DNA from: Thalassia testudinum
Lineage: Eukaryota > Streptophyta > Magnoliopsida > Alismatales > Hydrocharitaceae
NCBI GenBank assembly: GCA_037157565.1
Contig: JAZHRO010000046.1
Location: forward strand, 13,552,501-13,616,500
Direction: 5' to 3'
Length of the DNA stretch: 64,000 nucleotides
In this document: positions 47,851 to 59,067 of the stretch, piece by piece
Numbering within the stretch: position 1 is the stretch's first letter
Layout of the letters: each line of letters starts with the position of its first letter
Notes under the pieces: model-generated
Database searches by the model: none
The model's input: the letters and a program-made list of their open reading frames with translations, nothing else
What the model was told of the DNA's origin: nothing
Translations under genes and position numbers: made by a program

Positions 47851-50438
47851 TGATTCGAGAAAACATGTGATTTGTAAATAAGGGTTTTTATCATTGTAGG
47901 CATGAATCCGATCGCTTTTGAAATTTACAAAAATTGAGTACTTAGCAAGTATTCGGGTCATCCCAAGGGAAGCATAAATACAATTTAGAAAATCTCTTGC
48001 TTGCAATTCGGAAATCAACTTTTCTTTTTTTGGATTTTTGAATATGTAATTTTTTTGTGGGTTTTTAAAATAATAGGCAATGTGAAGTGAAATAGAGACT
48101 ACACGTACACAATTATCTAAGTGGTAGGAAAAATCTCTCTTGAAGCTTACCCTAGGTACGTAAAGACTTAGGATAATTAGAGAGAGAAGGTGAGTGCACT
48201 AACTAAAGGAAAATAGAAATATAAATTGCAACAGGAATTTGAAAGGCAACTTATATTGGGGAGAAAATTGTTTTATAGAAATTCTTGTAGTGGAATGCTT
48301 CTACTACAAAAGTAAAAGTACAAAAGAAATAAACAAAGTCATCCTGATGATGATGATAAAGAGGAAGGAATCCTTGCTCCAAGCTTAGCTGCTCCTAGGC
48401 TTAGAAAGGGTCTTCCAACTCCTTCCTTGAAGTACTCCTCCAAGTAGAGGAGAATTCTCCTCCTTGGCAAACCCTAGATGGGGTGTGCCTTGCTTCTCCT
48501 AGAGTGGGAGATTTTCAATCTTAAATATCCTCCTTAGGGTGGATGTGGACCACCCTATGCTTTCCTCCAATGCTTGGATGTCTCCTTGGAAATTGACCCC
48601 TTGGCTTGGCTCAAGAGAGAAGGGAAGAGGGGAAGGCACCAAGGAGACAAGGTTGTCTCCTTAATCTTCTTCTTCATTTCTTCTTGGCCAAATTTAGTTG
48701 GTGGCTATAGGTGGAAGTATGCTAGAAATAATGTATCCAAGGGTTAAGTTTAATGGTGGTTAGATGGGGTATTGATAAGAGGGCAAAAGGAGGGGGGTTT
48801 GGTGGAGATTATGTGGACAGCTATGATGGTTAAATGGGATAGTTAGGTGATCCTAGGGCTAGGGTTAGTTGGCACCTAATCAAAGGGTTTGAAGGGGAAG
48901 TTGGTGGCTTCATGGTGGACGGCTAGGATGGCTCATAGGTGGTGGTTGTAGGATCCTAAGGCCAAGGTTACTTGGCGCCAAACTAAGTGACATGAGGGGG
49001 GTATTTGGTGGTTGTCCAAGGCAGTGGTGCCACCTTGTTTTGGCGCCAAGTATAGTGGATTCTAGAAGGGGTTGAGATGTAAGGTGGCAATGGGTTCATG
49101 GTGTAGATGGAGGGTGGAGATATAAGTTAGGGTTGGCACCAAAATTGGGTTCTAGAAGGGGGTATTTTTGGCATGGGAATGATGGATGGTCAAGATGGGA
49201 TTATGGGGGAAGTTAGGTGATCTTATGGTGGGTGTTATTTGGTGCCAAAGGAGGGGATGCCTAAGTGGTGGTTACGTGGTGAAGGGGTACCATAATTGGC
49301 TCCAAGGGGGGGTGTTCTAGAAGGTTTAAGTTAGTGACAAAGAAGTGAAGAGCTAGGATGGTTTAGGAGATAGGTGTATGGTAGAGATGGAGTGCTAGGG
49401 TTGGCGCCAAAATATAGGTAGTTATGGAGGTGGTTGGCATGGGCTTTCTGGTGGCTCTTAGAGATGGTGGTGGTGTTAAAGGGTGTAGTGTGTTGGGGCC
49501 AAGTTAGAGTGGAGGTAGCTTAGGGTGAAGTGGTGGTTGAGTGGAGTTTGGTTGGGGTGAAGTTTTAGGGTTAAGGTTGGTAGCCATGGAGGTGGACTTA
49601 GGTAGATCCAAGCTAACTAAGCTAGCCTAGCTAGTAGATGATTAGAGAGAGGAGATGGAAAGAGCTAGGGTTTGAGAGGAGGAGCTGAGAGGAGCTGCAC
49701 TGAAGCTGGGTAGATCTACTTGGCGCTGATGGTGACTGAAGAGGTCTTCTCAGGAGATCAACTACTCAGCTTAGCTAGCTAATTCTTCTGCTAGCAGCTA
49801 AGCTTGAGTAGTAGAGCTAAGTTGAGCTGGTCTCAACTTATTTGAAGCTGGGTGGAGTTGGACTTGCTTTTGTTGGGAACTCCCGAGCTAGCTTGGCTAC
49901 TAAGTTGACAAGTAGTAGCTAAACTAGAGGGAGTTTAGCTGCCATGAGTTGAGTGGAGCTAGGGAGAGCTGGATTGGAGTTGAAGTGAACTCAAGTCAAC
50001 TAAGTCGAGCTACCTTGAGCTCTCAATGAACTAATTGGAGCTAGGATAAGCTAGACTCAACTAAGTTGAGATGGATCTGAGCTAAGTTAAGCTACTTTAA
50101 GCTACTATCCAGCTAAGATAAGCTGAATGAAGCTAGAGAGAGCTAAACCCAACCTAGTTGAGATGGCATCTAGCCATGGTGAGCTGGTTTCAGCTAGGGT
50201 TTAGCTAGAACGAGCTTCTCTTTCATCTGCTGCCTTCCTGAGTGCTAGGGTTTTAAGGATCTGGCTATTTGTTCATCCCTAACTCTCAAACAAATGTGTA
50301 AAAAATACAAAAATTATGCAATGCATGCCTATCCTAAATGATGCCTAAATTCAACTTGAAAACCCATTTGCAGAGGTAAAACCCTAAGATCTAGATCAAT
50401 TTTAAGGCATAAGAATGATGATAAATTGGCGTTTATCA
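47851..50438 (-). repeat. full LTR-D, probable 5' LTR of element M
   Basis: 2588 bp. Minus-strand start TGATAAA-CGCCAA-TTTATCA, end CTCGAATCA. It carries an AGCT-rich zone (49600-50200), a palindrome array (48869-49500) and the U5 motif at 47948-47972. Its outer flank (minus CCGCT, 50439-50443) matches CCGTT at 7808-7812 with one change. No convincing PBS is seen beyond 47851; deletion may have removed it. Confidence 0.75.
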
Positions 50439-51527
50439 AGCGGCTGAAGAACATGGTCGAAGAAGCTCCATGTCCACACTAATGGTAGCGATGAAGGAGT
50501 GAATTTCGTGCCAAAAATGAGATGAGGTTGACTCGAAGAGGTTCGGCCCTTTATATAGAAGAGATTTCGCATTCAATTTAACTTATACATACTCATTTGG
50601 CATGGATTCTAACTAACCTTGGAGCTTGGTTTTCATGGGGTCGTCAATGTTGATTTAGGCCATGTCAGATCTTGAAACATGGCTTAAATGATTGGGAATG
50701 TCTTGATTGTCAATCCTACCAAGTTTGGTGGGGCTTGACAAGGATTTGGGTGTCTAAATCCTCGTCCAAAAGTCGCACAATTTGGGTTTCAAGCCCCTAC
50801 CACCTTCCTTCTTTGCTTGAAGAGGAAGGTAATGGTGGGATGGGAATTTTTATAAGGATGAAAAAAGTTGAGGACCTGGATGCAAGAATGATCAAAAGAT
50901 AGGAGTAATTTTGTGAAATCAGGAACTTAGGGGCTAGAATGCAAACTAGGTTAAGATGGACTTTGATTAGGCTCAATTTTTGCGGTTAACCTAATTTGCA
51001 CCCAAGGAGTCTAATAGTGAGGTAAATTTTAGGTTTTGACCACGTTTTAATAGGTAGTTTACACAGAAGCCCAAAACAAAGCAAATTCCTACTGAAGTCT
51101 CTATATTTGGTTAAGACTAGTCCCTATGGTCAAAGTGAAGGTTCTAAACATCATCGAATATTTTTCAATGATTTTTAGGAGGTTTAGTTTGCATTTTTTC
51201 TACTAGAACCCATTTAATTGAATTGAGGTTTGATTTAGGGCTTTTATTATTAGAATAATCTTTAAATCTCAGAAAACCCAAATTCAGTCATTTTAGGCCC
51301 ACTTCCTAGGAAATTAAGCTCATTTGACCTTGGATTAAGCCATGATTAACCCCTTAGTTAATCTGCAATTGTGATTAGGTGTTAAAATAATATAATTAAC
51401 CTATTTTCTTATATTCTAAAATTTAATTCAGAATGGAATTACGACTCTCAAATGATCATTAAGGAGCATTTATCACTTGATTCTGGCTAATTTAAGCTAG
51501 TTATGATGGATGATGGTATTACCATCA
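50439..51527 (-). repeat. LTR-C, 5' part (3' LTR of element N)
   Basis: Minus strand starts with the palindrome TGATGGTAATACCATCA (51511-51527). It shares the AGGTYCAAATTTGG/TAGGGTTT-type blocks with 61300-61929 and 55373-56050. TATATAAA-type TATA near 50551. The remaining part is at 7808-9193. Confidence 0.75.
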
Positions 51528-51562
51528 TACCCCCATGCCTAACTTTGCTAGTCCCTAACAAA
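51528..51562 (-). other. PPT1 and hairpin of element N
   Basis: Minus strand TTTGTTAG-GGA-CTAGCAAA then GTTAGGCATGGGGGTA. One base pair of the stem has become a U-G wobble in RNA, so pairing is kept. Confidence 0.75.
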
Positions 51563-53187
51563 ATCTTATGGAATAGACTAGATTTCTAGACCATATTTTT
51601 ATTGTTCGGATGCCTGATTGTGCCACCTTTATAGAAATCAGATTGAAATACCAACACTAAGCCTGAAGGTACTCAAGTACCAGCCAAGATCCAGACCTGA
51701 CCAGCCTTAGCCTTAGGTCTACAATGAAGGTTTCTAAGGCCCTAGAATCTGCCCAAAGGTTTGTTGACCCCAGCTATTAAAACACCTGTGTGTGTGTGCA
51801 GCCAGGCCGAGGTTCAATTTTCTAGTGTATTTTTGGAGAAGAGAGAGATATGTATTTTTAAGAGTTTTCTCTCTTTTGTTTTTAGATTCCTCTAGATCCA
51901 ACATTGGATTGGCCTTTAACCCAGTCTGTATTAGATTTCTCGTCCCCATCATCAATCCTTGAAGGGTCCTTGGCTTTCAACACTTCATGATAGTACCACC
52001 CATGGCAACCCTCAGAACCTTGGCTTTTGACACTTCATGATAGTACCACCCATGGCATTCTATAGCTAAGTCTAGGCCCTGGCAATCGACATTTCAGGAT
52101 AATCCCGCCCATAGCACCTGAACCAGCACAAGGCGCTTACGTGTTCCTGGTAGGATATTAAATATCCTAGGAGACAAGTGCTGAGGAGACAATATGTTAT
52201 AATGCATCTTTGAGGGGAGTATTTTACTCTTTTCAACAGTGAGAACTCATTCAAATCAACTTGTGTCTTTGAGCCGCTCCTAAGTCAAATTTTTGAGAAA
52301 ACATTTTTTGGAACAAAACACTTTATGGCATTAATTTCATTAAGCGCACTGAACCAGATCGGTGTGTGAATTTTGGGTACCTAGGTTACCAAGTCTCGCA
52401 AAACAAATGGCAAACAATGGGGTTGAATACTCCCTTAGCCTTAGACATAATACATCAGCCTTGCAACTCCCTCAACTTCTTGAGGAATAGTTCAGATCTT
52501 AACAAATTCTTGAATTTTTAAGCCCAAAACAGGCCCAAGAGGCTTCGAATCAGTATTCATCACTAATCTCCTATGCTCTAGCACTTCAAGACTTAATTCA
52601 TTATGTGATTTGGTTCAGAACTTAGGTGTTGTTCCACAATCACTTGCTAGGACCAACATAATTTTTCTTCTATTTTTGTTCTTTTTTCTTTGTTTTTCCC
52701 TCCTCATTTTCCTCTTTAGTATAGATTTTTCAATTCAACTAAAAAATTTTCCTCCCCTTTTTCCTTTATTTATTATTTTTTTGTGAGACCCCTCAAAATG
52801 TTAAATTTCTAGTTATTTTGCACTTTAATACCCCCCATGACTAAGTTTTGCGATACCCTTGTTATAAACCAGGTGGGTTCTAATTCGGCTTAGTTCAGAG
52901 ATTAGAATAGGTTCAAAGGGTGGGTGAATGGGTCGGGATGATTGTTACGAATGATTCCAAGCTCCAATACAAATATCGGAGGTGGAGTCGGCTGTTCTAA
53001 AGTTTGAACTCTAAAGTACAAAAGATATGTAGCTCAAGAAGAATAGAAGGGTCTTCAGTTTTTGAAATGACGGGTTGCCTCTCTTTAAGCGTAAAATTCA
53101 ATGCGTTTAGCCAAGTAGAAAATGGTTAAGGAGAAACGGTGGTTAGTGATGAGATCACATTTGTGGGCTAATTAAATACATAAATGC
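51563..53187 (-). other. 3' non-coding region of element N, with PPT2-like tract
   Basis: No coding frame. Direct repeat: the phrase TTCATGATAGTACCACCCATGGCA occurs twice (near 51985 and 52032) and a third, decayed time near 52095. PPT2-like CCCCCCATGA is at 52831-52840, 1303 bases from PPT1. The last bases, CTAGT (53188-53192), are a TSD of LTR-E. Confidence 0.55.
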
Positions 53188-53192
53188 CTAGT

Positions 53193-54808
53193 TGTTAGAT
53201 TAATGTTTACATATACATAGTATACTTTTCTATGTAAATACTTTAGTTTATAAAATTGCTTGCATGCATATTTCATACATTACATGCATATGTAAATATA
53301 ATTGGGGATAGTATGCATTAGAACGTAAGTAGGCTAGATTATAATTTAGTTGGCATGGCATGCATACATTAGTTACAGAAATAGAATTTAACATTCTTTT
53401 GGGTTTTTATATAAATAACTAATCTTTCTTTATTATTTTTCTTTGCAGGACCCATTGCCGATTACAACTTTTAAGATGTCCAGAACTTAGTTTGGACGTC
53501 TGATGACGTCGCCACCATCCCAACTGCTTACGATCTTCCTGAGTGGTTGGAGAAAATCTCGGCAGAAGAAACCAAACGTAGGATTTTTAGAATAAGAAGA
53601 AACAGGTAGCTGGAGGGATCATCATCCTTCCCCCCTTGTGGGGATCTACCATCTCCATCACTAGCACCGTGGCCAAAGTAGATCCTGTGGATCTGGATTG
53701 CACTGTGGCTTAGGCGATCTTCACTCTCCACCTTCTCCACTGCAAAGGTCGTGTGGTGATAGCACTGGCCTAACCACTGCACCACCATCAGTTGTTTCCA
53801 TCACACCACACCATCATTCCCCCCATCATCTTCTTCCACTTCTAGCACCTCCACATCCCCTGTTGCCCCCTTCGAAGGAACCTAAACAACACTACCTTCT
53901 CCGTTGCCTTAAACTTCCCCGCTGGCCATCGCTCTCTCCGCCAACATCACCAACACACAGACCACGCTCCACTATGCCTCCACCGACATCCATGTTGCTC
54001 GCCAGCGACCCCCATCACAGCTGACCATACCACCATCAGCCGTCCACCATAGCCATCGCTTATCCTACTCCTCTTCTTCCCCTCCCTTGTTTTCCACTTC
54101 AAAGAACCCAACACGTAGGTCATCTCCTTGCCTCACGTAGCCACTTTGAGCCATTGATCTCACCACCTATGCCACTCTTCTCATCTCATGCCCACGGCCA
54201 CAGACACCACCATTGGCAACCTTGGGCATCTTCATCTCGCTGCAGCAAGCATCCACGTCGTCCGGCCACTTCAATGCCAATCGGCCACCTTTGGCCATCT
54301 TTGCCCTTGCAATTGCCACCATCGAACTCCTATCCTCTGGTGGATCCTCTCCACCAAAGCAAATGACCACTGATGCTCCATCCTGCACGCGAGGAAGAGA
54401 GAGAGCAAAAGCTCTATTTTCCATTTAAATAGAATTTACATGTGCTTCCATTGTTAAAGCTTGATTTTTGATTTAATATTTGATTAATTAAATGAATTTA
54501 CAGCCAGCCCCTTGAGTTCTCACTATATTATCTGATTATCTAATTGCATTTCTCTCCAATCTATTAGTCTCACATACATTGCATGTTAAACTATAATTGT
54601 GGGCAAATGTCTGACATCATGTTGGAATAATAAGATGATAGAAAATTATTTGTTAGTTTAATTAACTTAAGTCTCCCTATGGATACAACACTCTAACCAA
54701 GGTGGTTAGATTTAATTACTTACTTTTTAATAATCGATTTTCTACCACAAAAATATTATGACACGACATTTTATGTTAAAATTTTTATCGAAAGCGAAGA
54801 TCAACTCA
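53193..54808 (+). mobile_element. solo LTR-E inserted in element N
   Basis: 1616 bp from TGTTAGATTAATG to GATCAACTCA, flanked by CTAGT (53188-53192) and TTAGT (54809-54813). The end resembles the LTR-A end (ATATTATGACG ... GATCCCAACA), and a U5 phrase AGTCTCCCTATGGATACAAC lies near 54671. Sequence on both sides belongs to N. ORFs at 53698-54428 are chance frames in a C-rich leader. Confidence 0.6.
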
Positions 54809-54813
54809 TTAGT

Positions 54814-55372
54814 TAGATTGGTAGAATTTTATAGAATAAGAACCTTGATTAGCTTGGTTGGTCCAACCAGGTGCTTGTTTAGATCAATTAGCTGATGATG
54901 CAGACCGAACCCAATCCATCTAGTGGGTTGAAAAATATGAATCAATAGGTGTGGAGCTCACCAGGTGCATTATGGCTCAAGTAGATGTAGTAATGAGAAT
55001 CAAGGGTGTGGTTGTGTTGGCTCAGTGAGATCAGAGTAGGGGTCCTCAAAAGATAATGGATTGGTGAAGAATGTGGGAACCCTACTTATGGGGTCAAAAG
55101 TGAATAATAGATGACTATTGGTTTGATCAATGTTCCACTCATTGCCAAACTATGGTAGTAAATCATTTCCAACTGGATTAGATAGATGTGAGTCAAAGTA
55201 GAAATGGATTCCAGTGGCGTGATGGGGTGGGGGCCAGTTTTTAAAAAGCTTTGGCTCTAGATTAGGTGGTAGGGCTGCTTTGATATTTGGTTCCTCTTGT
55301 GAATGTGGTTGTGTAATGTGGCCTAGCAAAGTGTTTCCTAATGAGTCATTCTGATATTTGTCCATTGGGTAT
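54814..55372 (-). pseudogene. acidic ORF of element N, 3' part
   Basis: Open from 55365 (MDKYQNDSLGN) to the TAA or TAG stops near 54940. The segment NPLSFEDPYSDLTEPTQPHP matches SFFFEDPYFDHADPIQPNP at the end of the plus-strand gene at 62703-63968, so this is the same gene in another element. Function unknown. The 5' part was cut off when element C2 inserted at 55373. Several stops. Confidence 0.5.
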
Positions 55373-58094
55373 TGATGATAACGTCATCATTAACTATATC
55401 TAGCTTTATTTAGTCATATTCCATCACTAAATGCTCTTACATAACCATCAGAAGGTCATAATTCATTGCAAATCCTTTTCTAAGAAAAATACAAGAAAAT
55501 AAGGTTAAAGCTATAATTTTACCATCATATCATGAATGCAGAATAATCGTGGATTTTCTCCAAGGGTTAATTAAGGGTCAAATGATCTTAAGAGTCTAAC
55601 AAGTGGGTTAGTACAGACAGAAAAGGGTTTTCGCATGTTTTGAGAATTAAATGATTTTCGAAACCATAAAAATAGACTCGCTTGATTAACTGAGTGGTCA
55701 TGATAAAATTCACATAAACCCTTTAAAATTCATATAAAAATATTCTCTAGGATTTGGCATCCTTGATTTGACCATTGGAACCCGTCTTAACCCAAAATAG
55801 AGTCTCAAATAGACATTTGCCCTAATTTAAGATTTTGCATAAATTACCCAGTCAAACTAGGTGAAAACCAAAATCTAACTTTACCATTGGATTTCTTATG
55901 GCAAAATTAGGTTTGTACCAAAATTTGGGCTCAATCTGAGACCATCTTGACATAGTTTGCAATTTAGTCCTATCTGACTCTTTTCTCTCACATGTATGCC
56001 CCTAACTTTTGAATTTCTTACAAATAACCCCCCAACTTTGTCATCCTCTTCACAAATAGATCCCTACCACCTGTAGTTTCCTAAATCCTACTCTGGTGAC
56101 CTTCAAATGGGAAGATCTCCCTGATTTCTCGCTCAATCCCTTCCAAAATTGGAAGGGTGATTCCTTGAGGAGTCCTCTTTCCAATGCACCTGTCCTTGAA
56201 CCCTACAACCTTCCCAATCTCTCATGCGAATACATGAGAGATTCGGGTATCTTTCAAGTTCCGGCGACCTTCTAAGCTTCCCAAGCTCTAATCACCCTCT
56301 CACGGCCTATATAAGACTACCTAGGGTAGACTATTTTGCTCACGCTCGAATTTGACCAGAGTTAGCCTCAATTTTGTCTCTCCTCATCCGGCTGAAGCTC
56401 CTCGATGTCCGGCGAGCTCCTCCGACTCTTTCCTTCATCTGTGCGCATACCGGTGGTGAATTTATCTTCCTCGCTCTCTTCCGTGTCGTGCTGTACCCGC
56501 CAATGCCTCTATCTCCTTCATCCTTGCCGTCCTACCCTCACCGGAGCATGTTTCTTCCTCGACGCCGGCTATACCATAATCGGCACCGCTTCATCCCCTT
56601 CATCCATTAGATTAAGGTTAGATTAGTTTATTTTAGCTTGTAGGTTAGTTTCTCACTCTTCTTATCCCTGTTTTAACCCTTGACACACGCTATCACCTTC
56701 ATCTTCCCCGTCTCCGGCAATCCCTCCGACGAGGCGTATCCGCCGCCACATCCTTCCATCCACCTCGCCAACCACCTCATAACCTTTGCCTCATCCACCC
56801 GCATAAAACCCCCATCCTATTTCGCCCTATTACACACCCAACCGCTACACTGACCAGACCCACTATTGCGCACCATCTCTGACCTCTGTAGACCTCCTCA
56901 TCCACTCTCACTCAATGCTGCACCCACCACTACATTCGCCGTCCTCTGACGAAGCTCCTGAAGTATTTTAATGGGGTCGAAAGGCTGTGCTTCTCCTTTT
57001 AGGTGCATGCCGGACTTTCGCCGCCCTCTACCTGTTGCTGCCTTTGTTCTTCAAGTTCTAGCACACCCTCCAGGCACTGCGGAATCACCATAGGATTGAC
57101 ACCAGATCTTCAATTAGGGACCCCGAGCTCAGACACTGCCCCAATTCAATGGAGAGGCATCAACAGACGCTCACGTGAAGATGGTGGGACATTTAGTCCC
57201 ACCTCGAAAACTAGTGGCGCTGTAGCAGCGCATAAAAGGAAAAAGTGACAGAGGCTTATCACCTCAAGTCACTTGGGGGGCGAGGTCCCACTCACCCTTC
57301 ACCTGCCTTGCCCATGACATGCATCACGCAGGCCTAGCTCCGACCCGACCTGCCTAACCCTCGCACACCTCGGCTGCTACCCTACGTCAGCAGCCTTGGT
57401 CTCGGGTGGGCTCTAGACTAGATTACCTGTTACTGTGCATGGCTCTGGGAGAGTGGAACCTAGAGAGAGAAGGAGAGAGAGCGGGGGTAGGGGGTTTTTG
57501 CTCTGAAGATAAACGGCTGACACTTAGCCGTTTGAAGAAGAAATCCCCTGTGCGTGAAGAAGGAAGGCCAAGGCAAGAAGAGGAGAAGACCTGAGCCAAG
57601 AAGAAAAAGGAAGGAAGAAGGCCTGGACAGTAGAAAGAAAGAAGAAGAAGAAGAAGAGATGAAGGGAATAAAAGAAGCCAAGGAAGAAAAGGAGAGGTAC
57701 TGAAGAAAAAGAGAAGGCTTAAGATGTCTGATTGCTTGCCTACTATTGATTAATTTGAATTGATGGTTGAATGCATGCTTAAACTTTAGAGGATAGAAGT
57801 GGTGATTCAAATCACATTATCTTTTATTCTTTTCTCTTTTTATCCTCATATTCTCTAGATACATTGGATTTCACTGAATATTTAATGTGACAGGTTTTTA
57901 TTCATTGAAAATATATACTTTACTTAATTAATTGTGCTCATTGATATTAATTGTTGAGATTAGCACGTGAATTCTTACTTGCTTCTAGCGAACGATCTCG
58001 AACTTTCATTCGAGTTATAAATCTTATTTGTTTTTGAGCAATTTCGACCTATACTATGACGCAACTTAAATAACGATGAATTCACGCCCAAACA
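55373..58094 (+). repeat. 5' LTR of element C2 (LTR-C)
   Basis: 2722 bp. Starts TGATGA-TAACG-TCATCA, ends GCCCAAACA, three bases before a PBS. TATATAAG at 56308; GAA-rich polypurine block 57530-57720. Aligns with the solo copy at 13042-15771. Confidence 0.85.
56308..56315 (+). promoter_or_regulatory. TATA box of LTR-C (C2 copy)
   Basis: TATATAAG in GGCCTATATAAGACTACC, about 935 bases into the LTR, matching the place of TATAAATA in the solo copy. Confidence 0.55.
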
Positions 58095-58097
58095 TTT

Positions 58098-58115
58098 TGG
58101 CGTCGTTGCTGGGGA
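58098..58115 (+). other. primer-binding site of element C2
   Basis: TGGCGTCGTTGCTGGGGA, two C-to-T changes from the standard form. Confidence 0.85.
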
Positions 58116-59067
58116 GCAATATGCAATTCATCGCTATTCTCTACTATATTTTGATTATATTTGAGCACTAACTTGCCCTGTTTGCTTTACTGTGATTTTG
58201 AGAGGTACATCACAATGAGATCTTCCGCGCAAATCAACCACTCCAGGGCAGGTAACTTCTCTATTCTTCCTTAATCAACCTCCTAATCTTGGGAAGATAA
58301 AAAAGGAAACAATCAATTAGGAATCACCTGCCTTATTTTTCATGGTAATCATCATTTAAAAGGCAAGTTTCTTGATTTGCAAAATTTTTTCAAATCTTAT
58401 TGAAGTTGAAGCGATTCTGTTTAGAGATCTCATCCTTGATTTTTTGTACCTATTAGGGAATACGCTTAAATTATAATCCACTTTGGGCTAACACATTTCT
58501 TGCTTGAAGCCCAAGGTGAACATGTCAAGATCAATTGGACTTGGAAATAGGGCCAATTAGGGTTTCTGCATTAGGGTTTTGAAGTGCTAGTACACATCTT
58601 TGCCTAAATTAAAGGAAAGTTACCCTCCCGCATTTGTGTGCTACCCAAGCCCTTGATTGAAAAGATCTAATCAGAAAAACCCTAAAATCAGGCTCTAAAT
58701 TCACTTGAACCCTAAAATCCTTGGACCTAATAACCTGAGAGTCAATTAGGGTGATTTCTAGGTCTTAACCTAGATCTCATTCTGCCATCTTTAGGGCAGG
58801 TCAGGTGAAGTTGGTCTACATTGTAGGCCAACCGACCTCCAAATTAGGTCACAAGTTGAATTAACTTCTAATCAAGTGAAATCAAAGGTAGAAATTAGGA
58901 CATAAAATTGGTAGACTTAAGGTCTTAAGTTCGTACATTCCAGTCTACCTGGACCCTCAGTGCCAAGGGTGAGGAAAACCCTGTAACTCGTGGGGGCGCT
59001 CTACCGTGTAGGGGTCTTTGCGGGACTCTCCCTTCCTGGCTGCCCAAGTAATTCTCAGGTGGATGAC
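58116..59067 (+). other. 5' leader of element C2
   Basis: Non-coding; a GC-richer patch at 58940-59060 resembles the pre-gag patch of the other elements. Broken off by the reverse LTR-C. Confidence 0.55.

Noticed and set aside
53698..54428. Several 60-108 codon ORFs rich in Pro, His and Ser
   Set aside because: Inside LTR-E; C-rich leader composition, overlapping on both strands.
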